The notes below the pieces were generated by a model. The model searched no databases and was not told where the DNA came from. It saw nothing but the letters and a program-made list of their open reading frames with translations. The translations under genes were made by a program, and so were the position numbers. From assembly GCA_948442695.1 (NCBI GenBank), contig CAOJSF010000003.1, forward strand, positions 1-46,715: 46,715 nucleotides of DNA. The letters run 5' to 3'. Positions 33,387 to 40,722 of this stretch are shown piece by piece (positions within the stretch are counted from its first letter, which is position 1; every line of letters begins with the position of its first letter). Source of the DNA: an uncultured Clostridia bacterium. GTDB taxonomy: Bacteria > Bacillota > Clostridia > Christensenellales > UBA1242.

Positions 33387-34530
33387 AATCAATTCCTTTT
33401 AAAATGGTTTCAACAACAATGCTAGCTGCATCGCCAGAAAACTTAGACGTATACTCGTCTCGTTTTGCAAAATATTTCTGGTGTGTTTGAGAATTTATAA
33501 AGTCTATAACTTTGTCATGTAAAATGTTTGATATATCTTTTAAATATTGCTTAACATTATCAACCACCATATTTACACCTGTTTCTTCATCTAACAAATG
33601 TGGTACTTTTTTATAAAAAGAGTAAGCATCCCAATTTAATAATTCTAGTCCTAGATCCAATTTTTTATATTCAATCAACTGTAATAATTGACTATAATTG
33701 ACAGGCGGAATAAACATGAGATTTTTTGCTATACCAATGGACTCAATAAAATTACCCAAGCCTGAAGACATAATTACATGAGAACATAGATGTAGTTTTT
33801 GTATATATTCTTCATTTGGCAAAGTCTTTATTTCTACTTTCCCTGGGAATGTGACTTCTCTTTTGAGATAATCAATAATTCCACTTCCTCCGCAAACAAA
33901 GATCTTATTAAATTTATTGATTACTGGCTTACTTAAAATTTCATTTAGTGCTTTAAGATAAAACTTTTCAAGAATCGACTTATCTAACATAAAAGCTTCT
34001 GCACCACCAAAATTTATCATAAGCATATTTTTAGACTTGTAGTGTTTTTTATTTATTTCTCTTAAAGGCCCTATAAAAATTGGATTTTTTACATTCATTC
34101 CAATCTTTTTAAAATTTTCTTTACTACTAAATGTTTCAGAAATAAAATATCCGTCCACATTTCCTAGCCCAGGTGTAATCTGATCCCACATCCAAACCAA
34201 ATTATCAATAAAATAAACATTTTTTAAAGCCAACCTCTTAGCATATATCGCACCAAATTGATTTTCTGAACTCAAAATTGCTTTCGCATTAACAAACAAA
34301 CTCTTGAAACTTTCAAGTTCATTATAATCATACGTTTTACATTCAATAACTTGGTCAAAAAGTTTGCTTAGGATAGCCTGCTCTTTAGCTATGCTTGTTC
34401 CAAGAAAAATTAATTTCTCTTTTCTGTTTTTTTTGCTTAAAGTATTACTAAGATTTTTAACAACATTCAAGCATGTTATTATCGGCCCATAACCAAATTT
34501 TTCTGCAGTAATCAAAATATAATCATCCAT
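33373..34530 (-). CDS. GT-B glycosyltransferase (cytosylglucuronate synthase-like)
   Basis: 385 aa with the two-domain GT-B pattern: N-terminal GYGPIITCLNVV glycine loop, then MINFGGAEAF, IFVCGGSGI, and SHVIMSSGLGNFIESIGIAKN, the nucleotide-sugar site, with FIPPVNYSQLLQL after it. The overall layout and its place beside a CMP hydrolase and radical SAM enzyme suggest a BlsD/MilC-type cytosylglucuronic acid synthase, joining cytosine to glucuronate from UDP-glucuronate. ATG 34530 is 4 nt after the radical SAM stop. No UDP-glucose dehydrogenase is in the window. Confidence 0.65.
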   Translation of the reverse strand: MDDYILITAEKFGYGPIITCLNVVKNLSNTLSKKNRKEKLIFLGTSIAKEQAILSKLFDQVIECKTYDYNELESFKSLFVNAKAILSSENQFGAIYAKRLALKNVYFIDNLVWMWDQITPGLGNVDGYFISETFSSKENFKKIGMNVKNPIFIGPLREINKKHYKSKNMLMINFGGAEAFMLDKSILEKFYLKALNEILSKPVINKFNKIFVCGGSGIIDYLKREVTFPGKVEIKTLPNEEYIQKLHLCSHVIMSSGLGNFIESIGIAKNLMFIPPVNYSQLLQLIEYKKLDLGLELLNWDAYSFYKKVPHLLDEETGVNMVVDNVKQYLKDISNILHDKVIDFINSQTHQKYFAKRDEYTSKFSGDAASIVVETILKGIDYENT

Positions 34531-34533
34531 ATC

Positions 34534-35547
34534 TTATCCCTCTTTAACAATATTTCTATTAAAAATACAATTCGCTTCATCACATTTAATTTTACAATTA
34601 AGTTCACCTTTATTAAGCATGTTTAGTAAATCTGCTCTTTTTTGTCCAGTCCAAATATTCTTAAAGGTTTCTTCGTGCAGCGAACCTAAACAATATAAAT
34701 TTCTATCACAATGTATTGAACAATCACAAGGATAAACTTTTCCTGTTGGGCAATCAATAAAAGCAGTAAAATTTGCAAAAAAACAACGCATGTCTTGATT
34801 TTGTGTCCTTGCACCATTTAATTTAATTTCGCTATCAAAAATATCTAAACTTTGGCATAATAGATTTAATCCATATTGCCTTAACAAATCTAAATAATAT
34901 GATTTTTTATTATTAAAATCACATATTTGTTCTTTGCTTGGCGTCAGCTCTTCACAATCTTTTATAACAATAGGATTTAAATAGTCAAAATTTACACTTT
35001 CCTTTAATTTAATAAAGCCTTCAAAAAAATCGATATTCTGACTGTTTACCACATGATTTAAGTTCACTTTTACATTTGGTAGTTTTCTTTTAAGCTCATT
35101 TATGCCTTCTACTGCATTTTCAAATAAGTTCTCTGTTCTTCTTAAACTGTTATGTACCTTTGGAAAACAACTATCCAAAGAAACAAAAATTGCTTTTAGA
35201 TTCATGTTTACAAGTTTGTCAATCTGACTTTTTAGCAAAAAACCATTTGTAATAAACACAATATTCATTCCTTTCGAAGTCGCATATTGCATATAATCTA
35301 TAATCTTGCTATCTGTAAAAGGTTCGCCGCCACCAGTAAAATGTAAATATTTAGTCCCCAGCTCAGCCAATTCATCTATCAATTTGTAGACATCAACAGA
35401 GCATAACAATTTTTCATTGCAACGCACATCACAGAACACACAATTTGCATTACAAGTGTTTGTTAATGAAAGAAATATAAAAAATGGTTTATTTTTATAT
35501 TTTGTTTTTACCTCTTTCATATTTTCATCCAATAATGTTAAATACAT
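34534..35547 (-). CDS. Radical SAM enzyme (BlsE-like)
   Basis: 337 aa from ATG 35547 (AAGGTGG 7 nt ahead); an alternative start at 35520 avoids overlapping the hydrolase gene. The radical SAM [4Fe-4S] motif is CNANCVFC (Cys32, 36, 39 of CX3CX2C), followed by FTGGGEPF. A C-terminal SPASM/twitch-like cluster has Cys in DMRCFF, DCPTGKVYPCDC, SIHCDR, CLGSLH and CKIKCDEANC. It should use SAM to make a 5'-deoxyadenosyl radical. By analogy with BlsE it would decarboxylate cytosylglucuronate; this is inference from operon context. Confidence 0.8.
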   Translation of the reverse strand: MYLTLLDENMKEVKTKYKNKPFFIFLSLTNTCNANCVFCDVRCNEKLLCSVDVYKLIDELAELGTKYLHFTGGGEPFTDSKIIDYMQYATSKGMNIVFITNGFLLKSQIDKLVNMNLKAIFVSLDSCFPKVHNSLRRTENLFENAVEGINELKRKLPNVKVNLNHVVNSQNIDFFEGFIKLKESVNFDYLNPIVIKDCEELTPSKEQICDFNNKKSYYLDLLRQYGLNLLCQSLDIFDSEIKLNGARTQNQDMRCFFANFTAFIDCPTGKVYPCDCSIHCDRNLYCLGSLHEETFKNIWTGQKRADLLNMLNKGELNCKIKCDEANCIFNRNIVKEG

Positions 35548-36001
35548 TTTTTCCACCTTCCTGCAAAATTAAATTTTTAATATCTTGCAAAAGTCCCTTA
35601 GATGGAAAAGCATCTGAATAGTGATAAGTCACATTTGTCAACGTATTTAATCCCATTACAACTGGGGAATATTTTTTGTTCTTTTCTAGGAATATGTGCA
35701 TATTCTTTTTATTAGTTGAAGCCCAACCCATTTCAATATGGACACCGCCAGAAATAGGATCTCCAGGAACAACAATCATAATATCCGATTTAACAACACC
35801 CGCATAATCATTTGGAACACATTCTTCAGGACCTTTAAATTCAGCTCCCCAATCTTCTCTCTCGTGAGCCAAAAAGTAATCATGTCCATTTTCTTTGGCT
35901 ATTTTCTTCAATCCATCAAAAAAATCTCTATATTTAGAATTTACTTGTCCATCTGTTGAATTACATAATTGAGCAAAGGGAAAAGCATAAAATATATACA
36001 T
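35525..36001 (-). CDS. CMP hydrolase-like nucleosidase (BlsM/MilB type)
   Basis: 158 aa, nucleoside 2-deoxyribosyltransferase fold. Near the N-terminus FYAFPFAQL, then LAHEREDWGAEF, DIMIVVPGDP and SGGVHIEMGWAS; Glu90 in the last motif matches the catalytic nucleophile of MilB. BlsM/MilB-type enzymes cut CMP or hydroxymethyl-CMP to cytosine and ribose 5-phosphate, the first committed step of blasticidin/mildiomycin. A plain 2-deoxyribosyltransferase is the alternative. AAGGAG is inside the MazG gene, 1 nt separates them. TGA stop. Confidence 0.75.
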   Translation of the reverse strand: MYIFYAFPFAQLCNSTDGQVNSKYRDFFDGLKKIAKENGHDYFLAHEREDWGAEFKGPEECVPNDYAGVVKSDIMIVVPGDPISGGVHIEMGWASTNKKNMHIFLEKNKKYSPVVMGLNTLTNVTYHYSDAFPSKGLLQDIKNLILQEGGKNVFNIIG

Positions 36002-36002
36002 A

Positions 36003-36302
36003 TTATTTATCTCCTTTTAATTTTTCAATTCTTTTTTTAGTTCTAATAAGTTTCTCTAATCTTATAGAAGCAATTTCTTTTTCTCCAAAGTACATTTCAA
36101 TTTGCTCGATCATGTTATGCACATCAGCAATTTCTTCGAGAACATTTGCTTTTATAGCAGGATCGGCTTGCTCATAATTAAATCTCTTGTATTTGCATAA
36201 AGCTTTTATGAGCTCAGCCATTTCTTCAATAAGCATGTTGCTTTGAAGTTCATAGCCCCAAAAGTCTAACGCCTCCTGAGATATTTCTTTTATTTTATCC
36301 AT
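36003..36302 (-). CDS. MazG-like nucleotide pyrophosphohydrolase
   Basis: 99 aa, all-helical MazG/phage-type fold with the metal-binding pattern LIEEMAELIKAL (E-x-x-E-x-x-E) and VLEEIADVHNMIEQIE (E-x-x-D). These enzymes split NTPs to NMP and pyrophosphate. First gene of the operon, directly before the CMP hydrolase-like gene, so it may make CMP from CTP as substrate (inference). GGAGG lies before ATG 36302. Confidence 0.8.
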   Translation of the reverse strand: MDKIKEISQEALDFWGYELQSNMLIEEMAELIKALCKYKRFNYEQADPAIKANVLEEIADVHNMIEQIEMYFGEKEIASIRLEKLIRTKKRIEKLKGDK

Positions 36303-36320
36303 TTTAACCTCCTTTTTAGT

Positions 36321-36349
36321 ATTTTAGCATAATTTTTATAATAAATCAA
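36321..36349 (-). promoter_or_regulatory. Promoter of the nucleoside-type operon
   Basis: TTGATT, 17-nt spacer, TAAAAT on the minus strand, directly before the MazG-like gene. Confidence 0.75.
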
Positions 36350-36373
36350 CTAATTATAAATATATTTTATAAT

Positions 36374-36408
36374 AAAAAACAGCAAGCTTTTGTAGTTAGC
36401 TGTTTTTT
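36374..36408 (-). terminator. Terminator after the LysR gene
   Basis: AAAAAACAGC/GCTGTTTTTT 10-bp stem with a 15-nt loop; it separates the LysR gene from the operon promoter. Confidence 0.75.
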
Positions 36409-37250
36409 ATAATTGATTTAATAAATTCTTTTGCTTTATTAGATATATACTTTTCGTTATAAACTATATTTATAGGAATAGATGGCAAATTAAAATCTGT
36501 CTTAAGAACAAAATATTCGTTATTCTTAAGTTTTTCTTCAACAAGTTCTTTTGGAATATACACAATAGCATCCAAACTATCTATAATAGATAAACACACG
36601 TGATTTGAATTAAATTCATATATAGGATTAATCTGCAATTCTTTGTCCAAAAATATCCTATCCAATTCTTTTCTTAACTTGGTAGTTTTTAATGGCAAAG
36701 AAAATCGATAATCTGATATATTGTTTTTATCTAAACTAATGTTATTTTTTGATACAAAAACCATATTCAAATCTTTAATTTTTTTGCAAGTTAAATTCCC
36801 TACATAATTACCAGCCAAAATCGCACATTCAATTTCTTTATTTTCTACTTTTTTAATCAAATCTTCAGCTGTATCATCAATAAATTTAATGCGAACATTC
36901 TTATTATCAATGATATATTTATTAAAATTTGTTAAAGCGTTAATTAAATATGACTGAACTCCTAAATTAAATTGATATTTGTTATCTGTTGTACTATTAA
37001 AAATTTTTTGCTCAGCAAGTTGCAGTGTATTAAAACAATCATCAACATATTCTAATAAATCACCACCTGTTTTAGTCAATTCAATTTTTTTGCCTCTTCT
37101 TATAAACAACTCGCTTTTAATAAATTTTTCTAATTCAGAAACAGAATAACTTACAGCTGGCTGCGAAACCCCAAGTTCTTTTGCTGCCAAAGAAAAACTG
37201 CCTAATTTTGAAACATAATAAAAAGTTTTATATAAATTCAAGTCAATCAC
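36396..37250 (-). CDS. LysR-family transcriptional regulator
   Basis: 284 aa from GTG 37250. N-terminal winged helix (FSLAAKELGVSQPAVSYSVSELEKFI) and a C-terminal periplasmic-binding-like effector domain. An in-frame ATG at 37265 overlaps the GGAGG ribosome site and would nearly be leaderless from the promoter below, so GTG is chosen. It lies upstream of the nucleoside-type operon in the same direction and likely controls it, with a small molecule as effector; no binding site (T-N11-A) was confirmed. Confidence 0.85.
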   Translation of the reverse strand: MIDLNLYKTFYYVSKLGSFSLAAKELGVSQPAVSYSVSELEKFIKSELFIRRGKKIELTKTGGDLLEYVDDCFNTLQLAEQKIFNSTTDNKYQFNLGVQSYLINALTNFNKYIIDNKNVRIKFIDDTAEDLIKKVENKEIECAILAGNYVGNLTCKKIKDLNMVFVSKNNISLDKNNISDYRFSLPLKTTKLRKELDRIFLDKELQINPIYEFNSNHVCLSIIDSLDAIVYIPKELVEEKLKNNEYFVLKTDFNLPSIPINIVYNEKYISNKAKEFIKSIIKNS

Positions 37251-37272
37251 AATTTTATCCTCCATAAAGCCT

Positions 37273-37300
37273 ATTATAACATATTTTTATTTTAAAGCAA
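37273..37300 (-). promoter_or_regulatory. Promoter of the LysR gene
   Basis: TTGCTT, 16-nt spacer, TATAAT on the minus strand. Confidence 0.6.
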
Positions 37301-37560
37301 CTAAATATAAGTTTTTTGCAAATATATTTTATAAAATTAAAATAATGAAAGATATATATCTAAAGAAAACGTTTAATTGTTAAAGAATCGCTTTCCTAAA
37401 ATTTAAAAAATAGGGCAAAATGAAAAACGAAATTCTAAATTTTCATATCCTTATACATACAAAATTGCTAAGGCTTTAATTTAAGTGAAAAAAACAATGC
37501 TGCGATATTTTTGACATTGTGTGATTCTAAATAACCACTATATATTTTTATACCAACATT

Positions 37561-37734
37561 TCATCTAAAATCAGATCCGTTAACATTATTGGAACACAGC
37601 TTTCAGCGTATAACTACAAAGTCGCTATACACAAACATGTTTTAAAGCTTGAAATAAAGAGATTAAACCGTTTGCTTGAAGAAAAACAAGCGCTTTTGAA
37701 CAAGCAAAAAGCTACCAATAGCGGAATGGAATAA
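37561..37734 (+). pseudogene. Possible integrase C-terminal remnant
   Basis: The frame 37531-37734 ends in TAA 37732-37734. IIGTQLSAYNYKVAIHKHVL vaguely resembles the GHSQLSTTLNTYTHV segment of tyrosine integrases, followed by a Lys/Glu coil (LEIKRLNRLLEEKQALLNKQ). No start or ribosome site is visible. It lies at the right end of the island beside tRNA-Arg, where an integrase would be expected. Weak evidence. The rest of 37301-37560 has no gene. Confidence 0.35.
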
Positions 37735-37819
37735 ACCCCATTTGCAAAAATCTTGCAAAAATAACACTATACGATACAATACGAAATTGCCCGAAATTAA
37801 ATGGAATTAAGCCATTTTT

Positions 37820-37849
37820 TTGCAGAAATTCGTCACAAATTCGTCACAA
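37820..37849 (+). repeat. Island-end repeat, right copies
   Basis: TTGCAGAAATTCGTCACAA (37820-37838), one base different from 25156-25174, plus a second ATTCGTCACAA unit in tandem (37839-37849). Confidence 0.55.
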
Positions 37850-37964
37850 AGCCCATTTTTGCATGCTTTTTTCAGAAAAAATCGTAAAATTTGGCTGTCA
37901 AAAATCGAACCCCCTCACTGAAAAATTTTGCGTTAAGGGGTTCGATTGGGGGTTCGAGAGATAT

Positions 37965-37995
37965 AAAAAATGTAGCGATTGTCAAAATCGCTACA
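37965..37995 (-). terminator. Terminator of tRNA-Arg
   Basis: TGTAGCGATT-5 nt-AATCGCTACA perfect 10-bp stem; minus-strand T6 from 37965-37970. Confidence 0.85.
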
Positions 37996-38021
37996 TCGCC
38001 CTAAAATAAAGGGATTTAAGG

Positions 38022-38096
38022 TGGTGCTCCCGTCAGGATTTGAACCCGAGACCTTTGTTCCGAAGACAAATGTGATATCCATTTCACTACGGGAGC
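38022..38096 (-). tRNA. tRNA-Arg (TCG)
   Basis: Minus-strand cloverleaf of 75 nt. Acceptor GCTCCCG/CGGGAGC, discriminator A, CCA encoded. Anticodon arm TTTGT-CTTCGGA-ACAAA gives anticodon TCG. Its loop is identical to that of the tRNA fragment at 24922, making it a likely attachment-site end of the island. Confidence 0.95.
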
Positions 38097-38123
38097 ATAT
38101 AAAATTTTCAGCATTTTCGAAAA

Positions 38124-38189
38124 GGGAACACTCAAACCCCCACAAACTCTCTCCGAAGTCGATTGTGATGTCCACTTCACCATGGAAGC
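38124..38189 (-). pseudogene. Decayed tRNA-Arg copy
   Basis: 28 nt before the intact tRNA-Arg 5' end. The 5' half (GCTTCCA acceptor strand, then GTGAAGTGGACATCAC D arm) and the CTTCGGA loop align with tRNA-Arg(UCG). The anticodon stem (ATCGA/GAGAG) and T arm no longer pair. The remaining 38190-38429 has no gene. Confidence 0.6.
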
Positions 38190-38429
38190 ATAATTTGAAT
38201 ATTATTTTATAATTGGCTTTATACTTATTCCCCTCTCTTATTTCTTCTTCCTTTATTTAGCAATAATATTTCTGGCTCTATTTTTATTATAAAGACAAAC
38301 TTTTTCTCTTAATACCTTTAAATGTTTGAAAAAATTCTCAATATTTTTCTTATTTCATTTTAAAATCTACACAAATTCCCTTTGCACCTTTTCTTCTGTC
38401 ATTTCATAAATAACAAAGAGGGCTGTTTT

Positions 38430-38873
38430 ATGTATAATGATGAACAATTATTAAGTGTAACCGACTACGAAAACCTTGCAAAAGCCTATTCTTCTGCCTT
38501 AAAAAACAAAGGTTTTATGATTGTGCAGGTGGACTCGGAAGCAAATAAAATTTTACTTAATGAAATTTTTGAAAATCTTTATTCTATAAAAACCTATCTT
38601 TTTAATTTAGGTGGTTTTTTGGGAACTGGCAAATTCTATTCATTAAACGAAAGACAACTCAAAAAACTCTCCATTCTCTTCGACTATGAAAGGGCAGAAT
38701 TTAAAACAAACCCACCTCGAGACAAAACAAAATGTCTATTAAAATTTCTCTCGTCAGAATGCAGGCTTATTAAAAATCTGATTTCCCTCAGTGAAAGAAC
38801 AAGTTTTGAAACACAAATTCAAGATATTATAAGTGCTAGACTGACGCTATTAAGTCAAATTCTTGATGTTTAA
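38430..38873 (+). CDS. Unknown 147-aa protein
   Basis: GAGGG lies before ATG 38430; the longer frame from 38382 has no ribosome site. Soluble, helical protein (FENLYSIKTYLFNLGGFLG, ERQLKKLSILFDYER). No motif recognised. It stands alone, convergent with the gene at 38895. Confidence 0.6.
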   Translation: MYNDEQLLSVTDYENLAKAYSSALKNKGFMIVQVDSEANKILLNEIFENLYSIKTYLFNLGGFLGTGKFYSLNERQLKKLSILFDYERAEFKTNPPRDKTKCLLKFLSSECRLIKNLISLSERTSFETQIQDIISARLTLLSQILDV

Positions 38874-38894
38874 ATTTTCCATGAAGTGAAATAA

Positions 38895-39455
38895 TTATTT
38901 CATAAATTCAATAGTTTTTGGAACAGCCTCGTCTATATATCTTTTCAAAGTAACAAAATACTTTTGCTCGTAAGGCTCATAATCATCATCAAGTTCTACA
39001 AGGCTTACAGGAAAGGCTTTCAAAAAATCTTTAACCAAAATTTTGCATAGATTTTTTCCAACGACATAGAGTGCATTATATTCATCTATGTCATTTTTAT
39101 ATTCTATATCTTTATAATCATCACAAGAAGCAATTTTGTCACAAGCAATGCTGATTAAGAATTGTAATTTTTCTATAGCAAGTTCATTTCCCCTCGCCCC
39201 TGCGACAAATTCCCATGTAATATATCTCATATAATTCTCTGGTAAAACACCAGGGACGCCCGTCTTGTAATAATAAGCAAGAACATCCATTGCAACAGCA
39301 TCCTCATTGACCGCTTTTTGTTTCAATTCTTCAAATTTTTTAAGAAAGGCATTTTTATCCTTCAAAGAAAACTCATTAAATTCCTTTCTATACGCCATAA
39401 AACTATCTAAAGCCTCTTTATAAGGTATAAATGCTCTTCTTCTTATTCTTTCCAT
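38895..39455 (-). CDS. Unknown protein with Sel1-like repeat region
   Basis: 186 aa. Residues ~45-100 (AVAMDVLAYYYKTGVPGVLP, ITWEFVAGARGNELAIEKL) resemble a Sel1/TPR-type helical repeat, which binds partner proteins. The N-terminus is Arg-rich (MERIRRRAFIPYKE). The C-terminal part is unknown. Upstream 39456-39822 is AT-rich and holds no gene. Confidence 0.6.
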   Translation of the reverse strand: MERIRRRAFIPYKEALDSFMAYRKEFNEFSLKDKNAFLKKFEELKQKAVNEDAVAMDVLAYYYKTGVPGVLPENYMRYITWEFVAGARGNELAIEKLQFLISIACDKIASCDDYKDIEYKNDIDEYNALYVVGKNLCKILVKDFLKAFPVSLVELDDDYEPYEQKYFVTLKRYIDEAVPKTIEFMK

Positions 39456-39822
39456 TCTCGCCCTCCGCTATATAAAATTAGTATAAACCTATTTATCAAA
39501 AAAACCAAATAAAATATAAAAATTTATATTAATATAAAAATCTTTTCCATCAGCATATTTAGTCTTGTTTTGCCAACAATCATTGACATCAGTCAAACGC
39601 TTATATTATTGTTTTCTCAATTTTAGTTGATTAAAAGAATTGTTTATATTTATAAATTCATAGAAAAATATAAATAACTCTTGTTTGATAAAATAAAGAA
39701 AATTAGAATAATTTGCCTAAAAAATATGATTTTTTGATAAAAAATAACTATTTTTTTGTAAGTTTTGAGTATTTACCCACAACAATTGTAAATATATCTT
39801 GCACAAAACTTACAATTTATCT

Positions 39823-40722
39823 TCAACTAATTTTTTCAAATTCTTCAATCTTCTTTTGATTTCTTGCAAAATATTTATTATAAGATTTTTTGCAATATTT
39901 CTTATGTTTTTCTTCCTCGGTCTCATTTGGATTATTAAAATTATAAGCACCATTGACCTTCCATTTTTCAAACCAACCTATCTTAATTGCATTTTTAGGA
40001 CAATGGAAGGAGCATCTCATACACATAAGACAATTTTTGCCAAACTTAAATTCTCCATTTTCTATAGTAATATTATGAGTTGGACATCTCTTAACGCAAG
40101 CCTGACAATTTATACACTTATCATTGACTTTATAGCGTTTTCCATTAACTCTGCCACCCCAGTGTTCTACCCTAAATATCCATGCCAAAAATCGACCAAA
40201 AGGGAAATATTTGAGTTTTGATTTCTTGCCCTCAACTATTTCTCTGCAGTCAATAGGGATTACTTTATCTGCTGTGTTCCACATCTTATAAGCCATATTG
40301 TCAGTATGACGGAAAATGATATTATAAGGCATACAATAATGATATTCATTATTAAGTATAAATCCCTTCTTCTTTAATATTGATTTTATTTTTACCGAAG
40401 AAATATTATTAAGTGCTAAAGGTTCACCAGATGTTTTTATGATAAAAAGAGGTTTTTTTACTCTTTTTTTCGTTTTTTCATCCTTTTTTAGTTTATTTAA
40501 ACTTTTTATAAATTTTATAACATTTGACGGAGCATTAAAAGCATGGACCGGATAAGCAACTCCCAGCATATCAAAACTATTTAAATCATGGTCAAAATTG
40601 TCATCATCAATATTGTATAAGGTCACATCGCAACCCTCTTGTTGCAAACACTCACTCGCCCTGTTTACAACCTTTTTAGTATTGCCTGTCCCTGAAAAAT
40701 AACAAATTAAAACTCTTTTCAT
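39823..40722 (-). CDS. EFR1-type flavodoxin/4Fe-4S ferredoxin fusion
   Basis: 299 aa: flavodoxin-like part (YFSGTGNTKKVV FMN loop, then AYPVHAFNAPSNV) followed by two 4Fe-4S motifs, CINCQACVKRCP and CLMCMRCSFHCP. It should shuttle electrons, probably as a low-potential reductase partner. Its ATG overlaps the TGA of the upstream epimerase gene (ATGA), so the pair is coupled and TGA is a working stop here. The C-terminal tail is basic. Confidence 0.85.
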   Translation of the reverse strand: MKRVLICYFSGTGNTKKVVNRASECLQQEGCDVTLYNIDDDNFDHDLNSFDMLGVAYPVHAFNAPSNVIKFIKSLNKLKKDEKTKKRVKKPLFIIKTSGEPLALNNISSVKIKSILKKKGFILNNEYHYCMPYNIIFRHTDNMAYKMWNTADKVIPIDCREIVEGKKSKLKYFPFGRFLAWIFRVEHWGGRVNGKRYKVNDKCINCQACVKRCPTHNITIENGEFKFGKNCLMCMRCSFHCPKNAIKIGWFEKWKVNGAYNFNNPNETEEEKHKKYCKKSYNKYFARNQKKIEEFEKIS

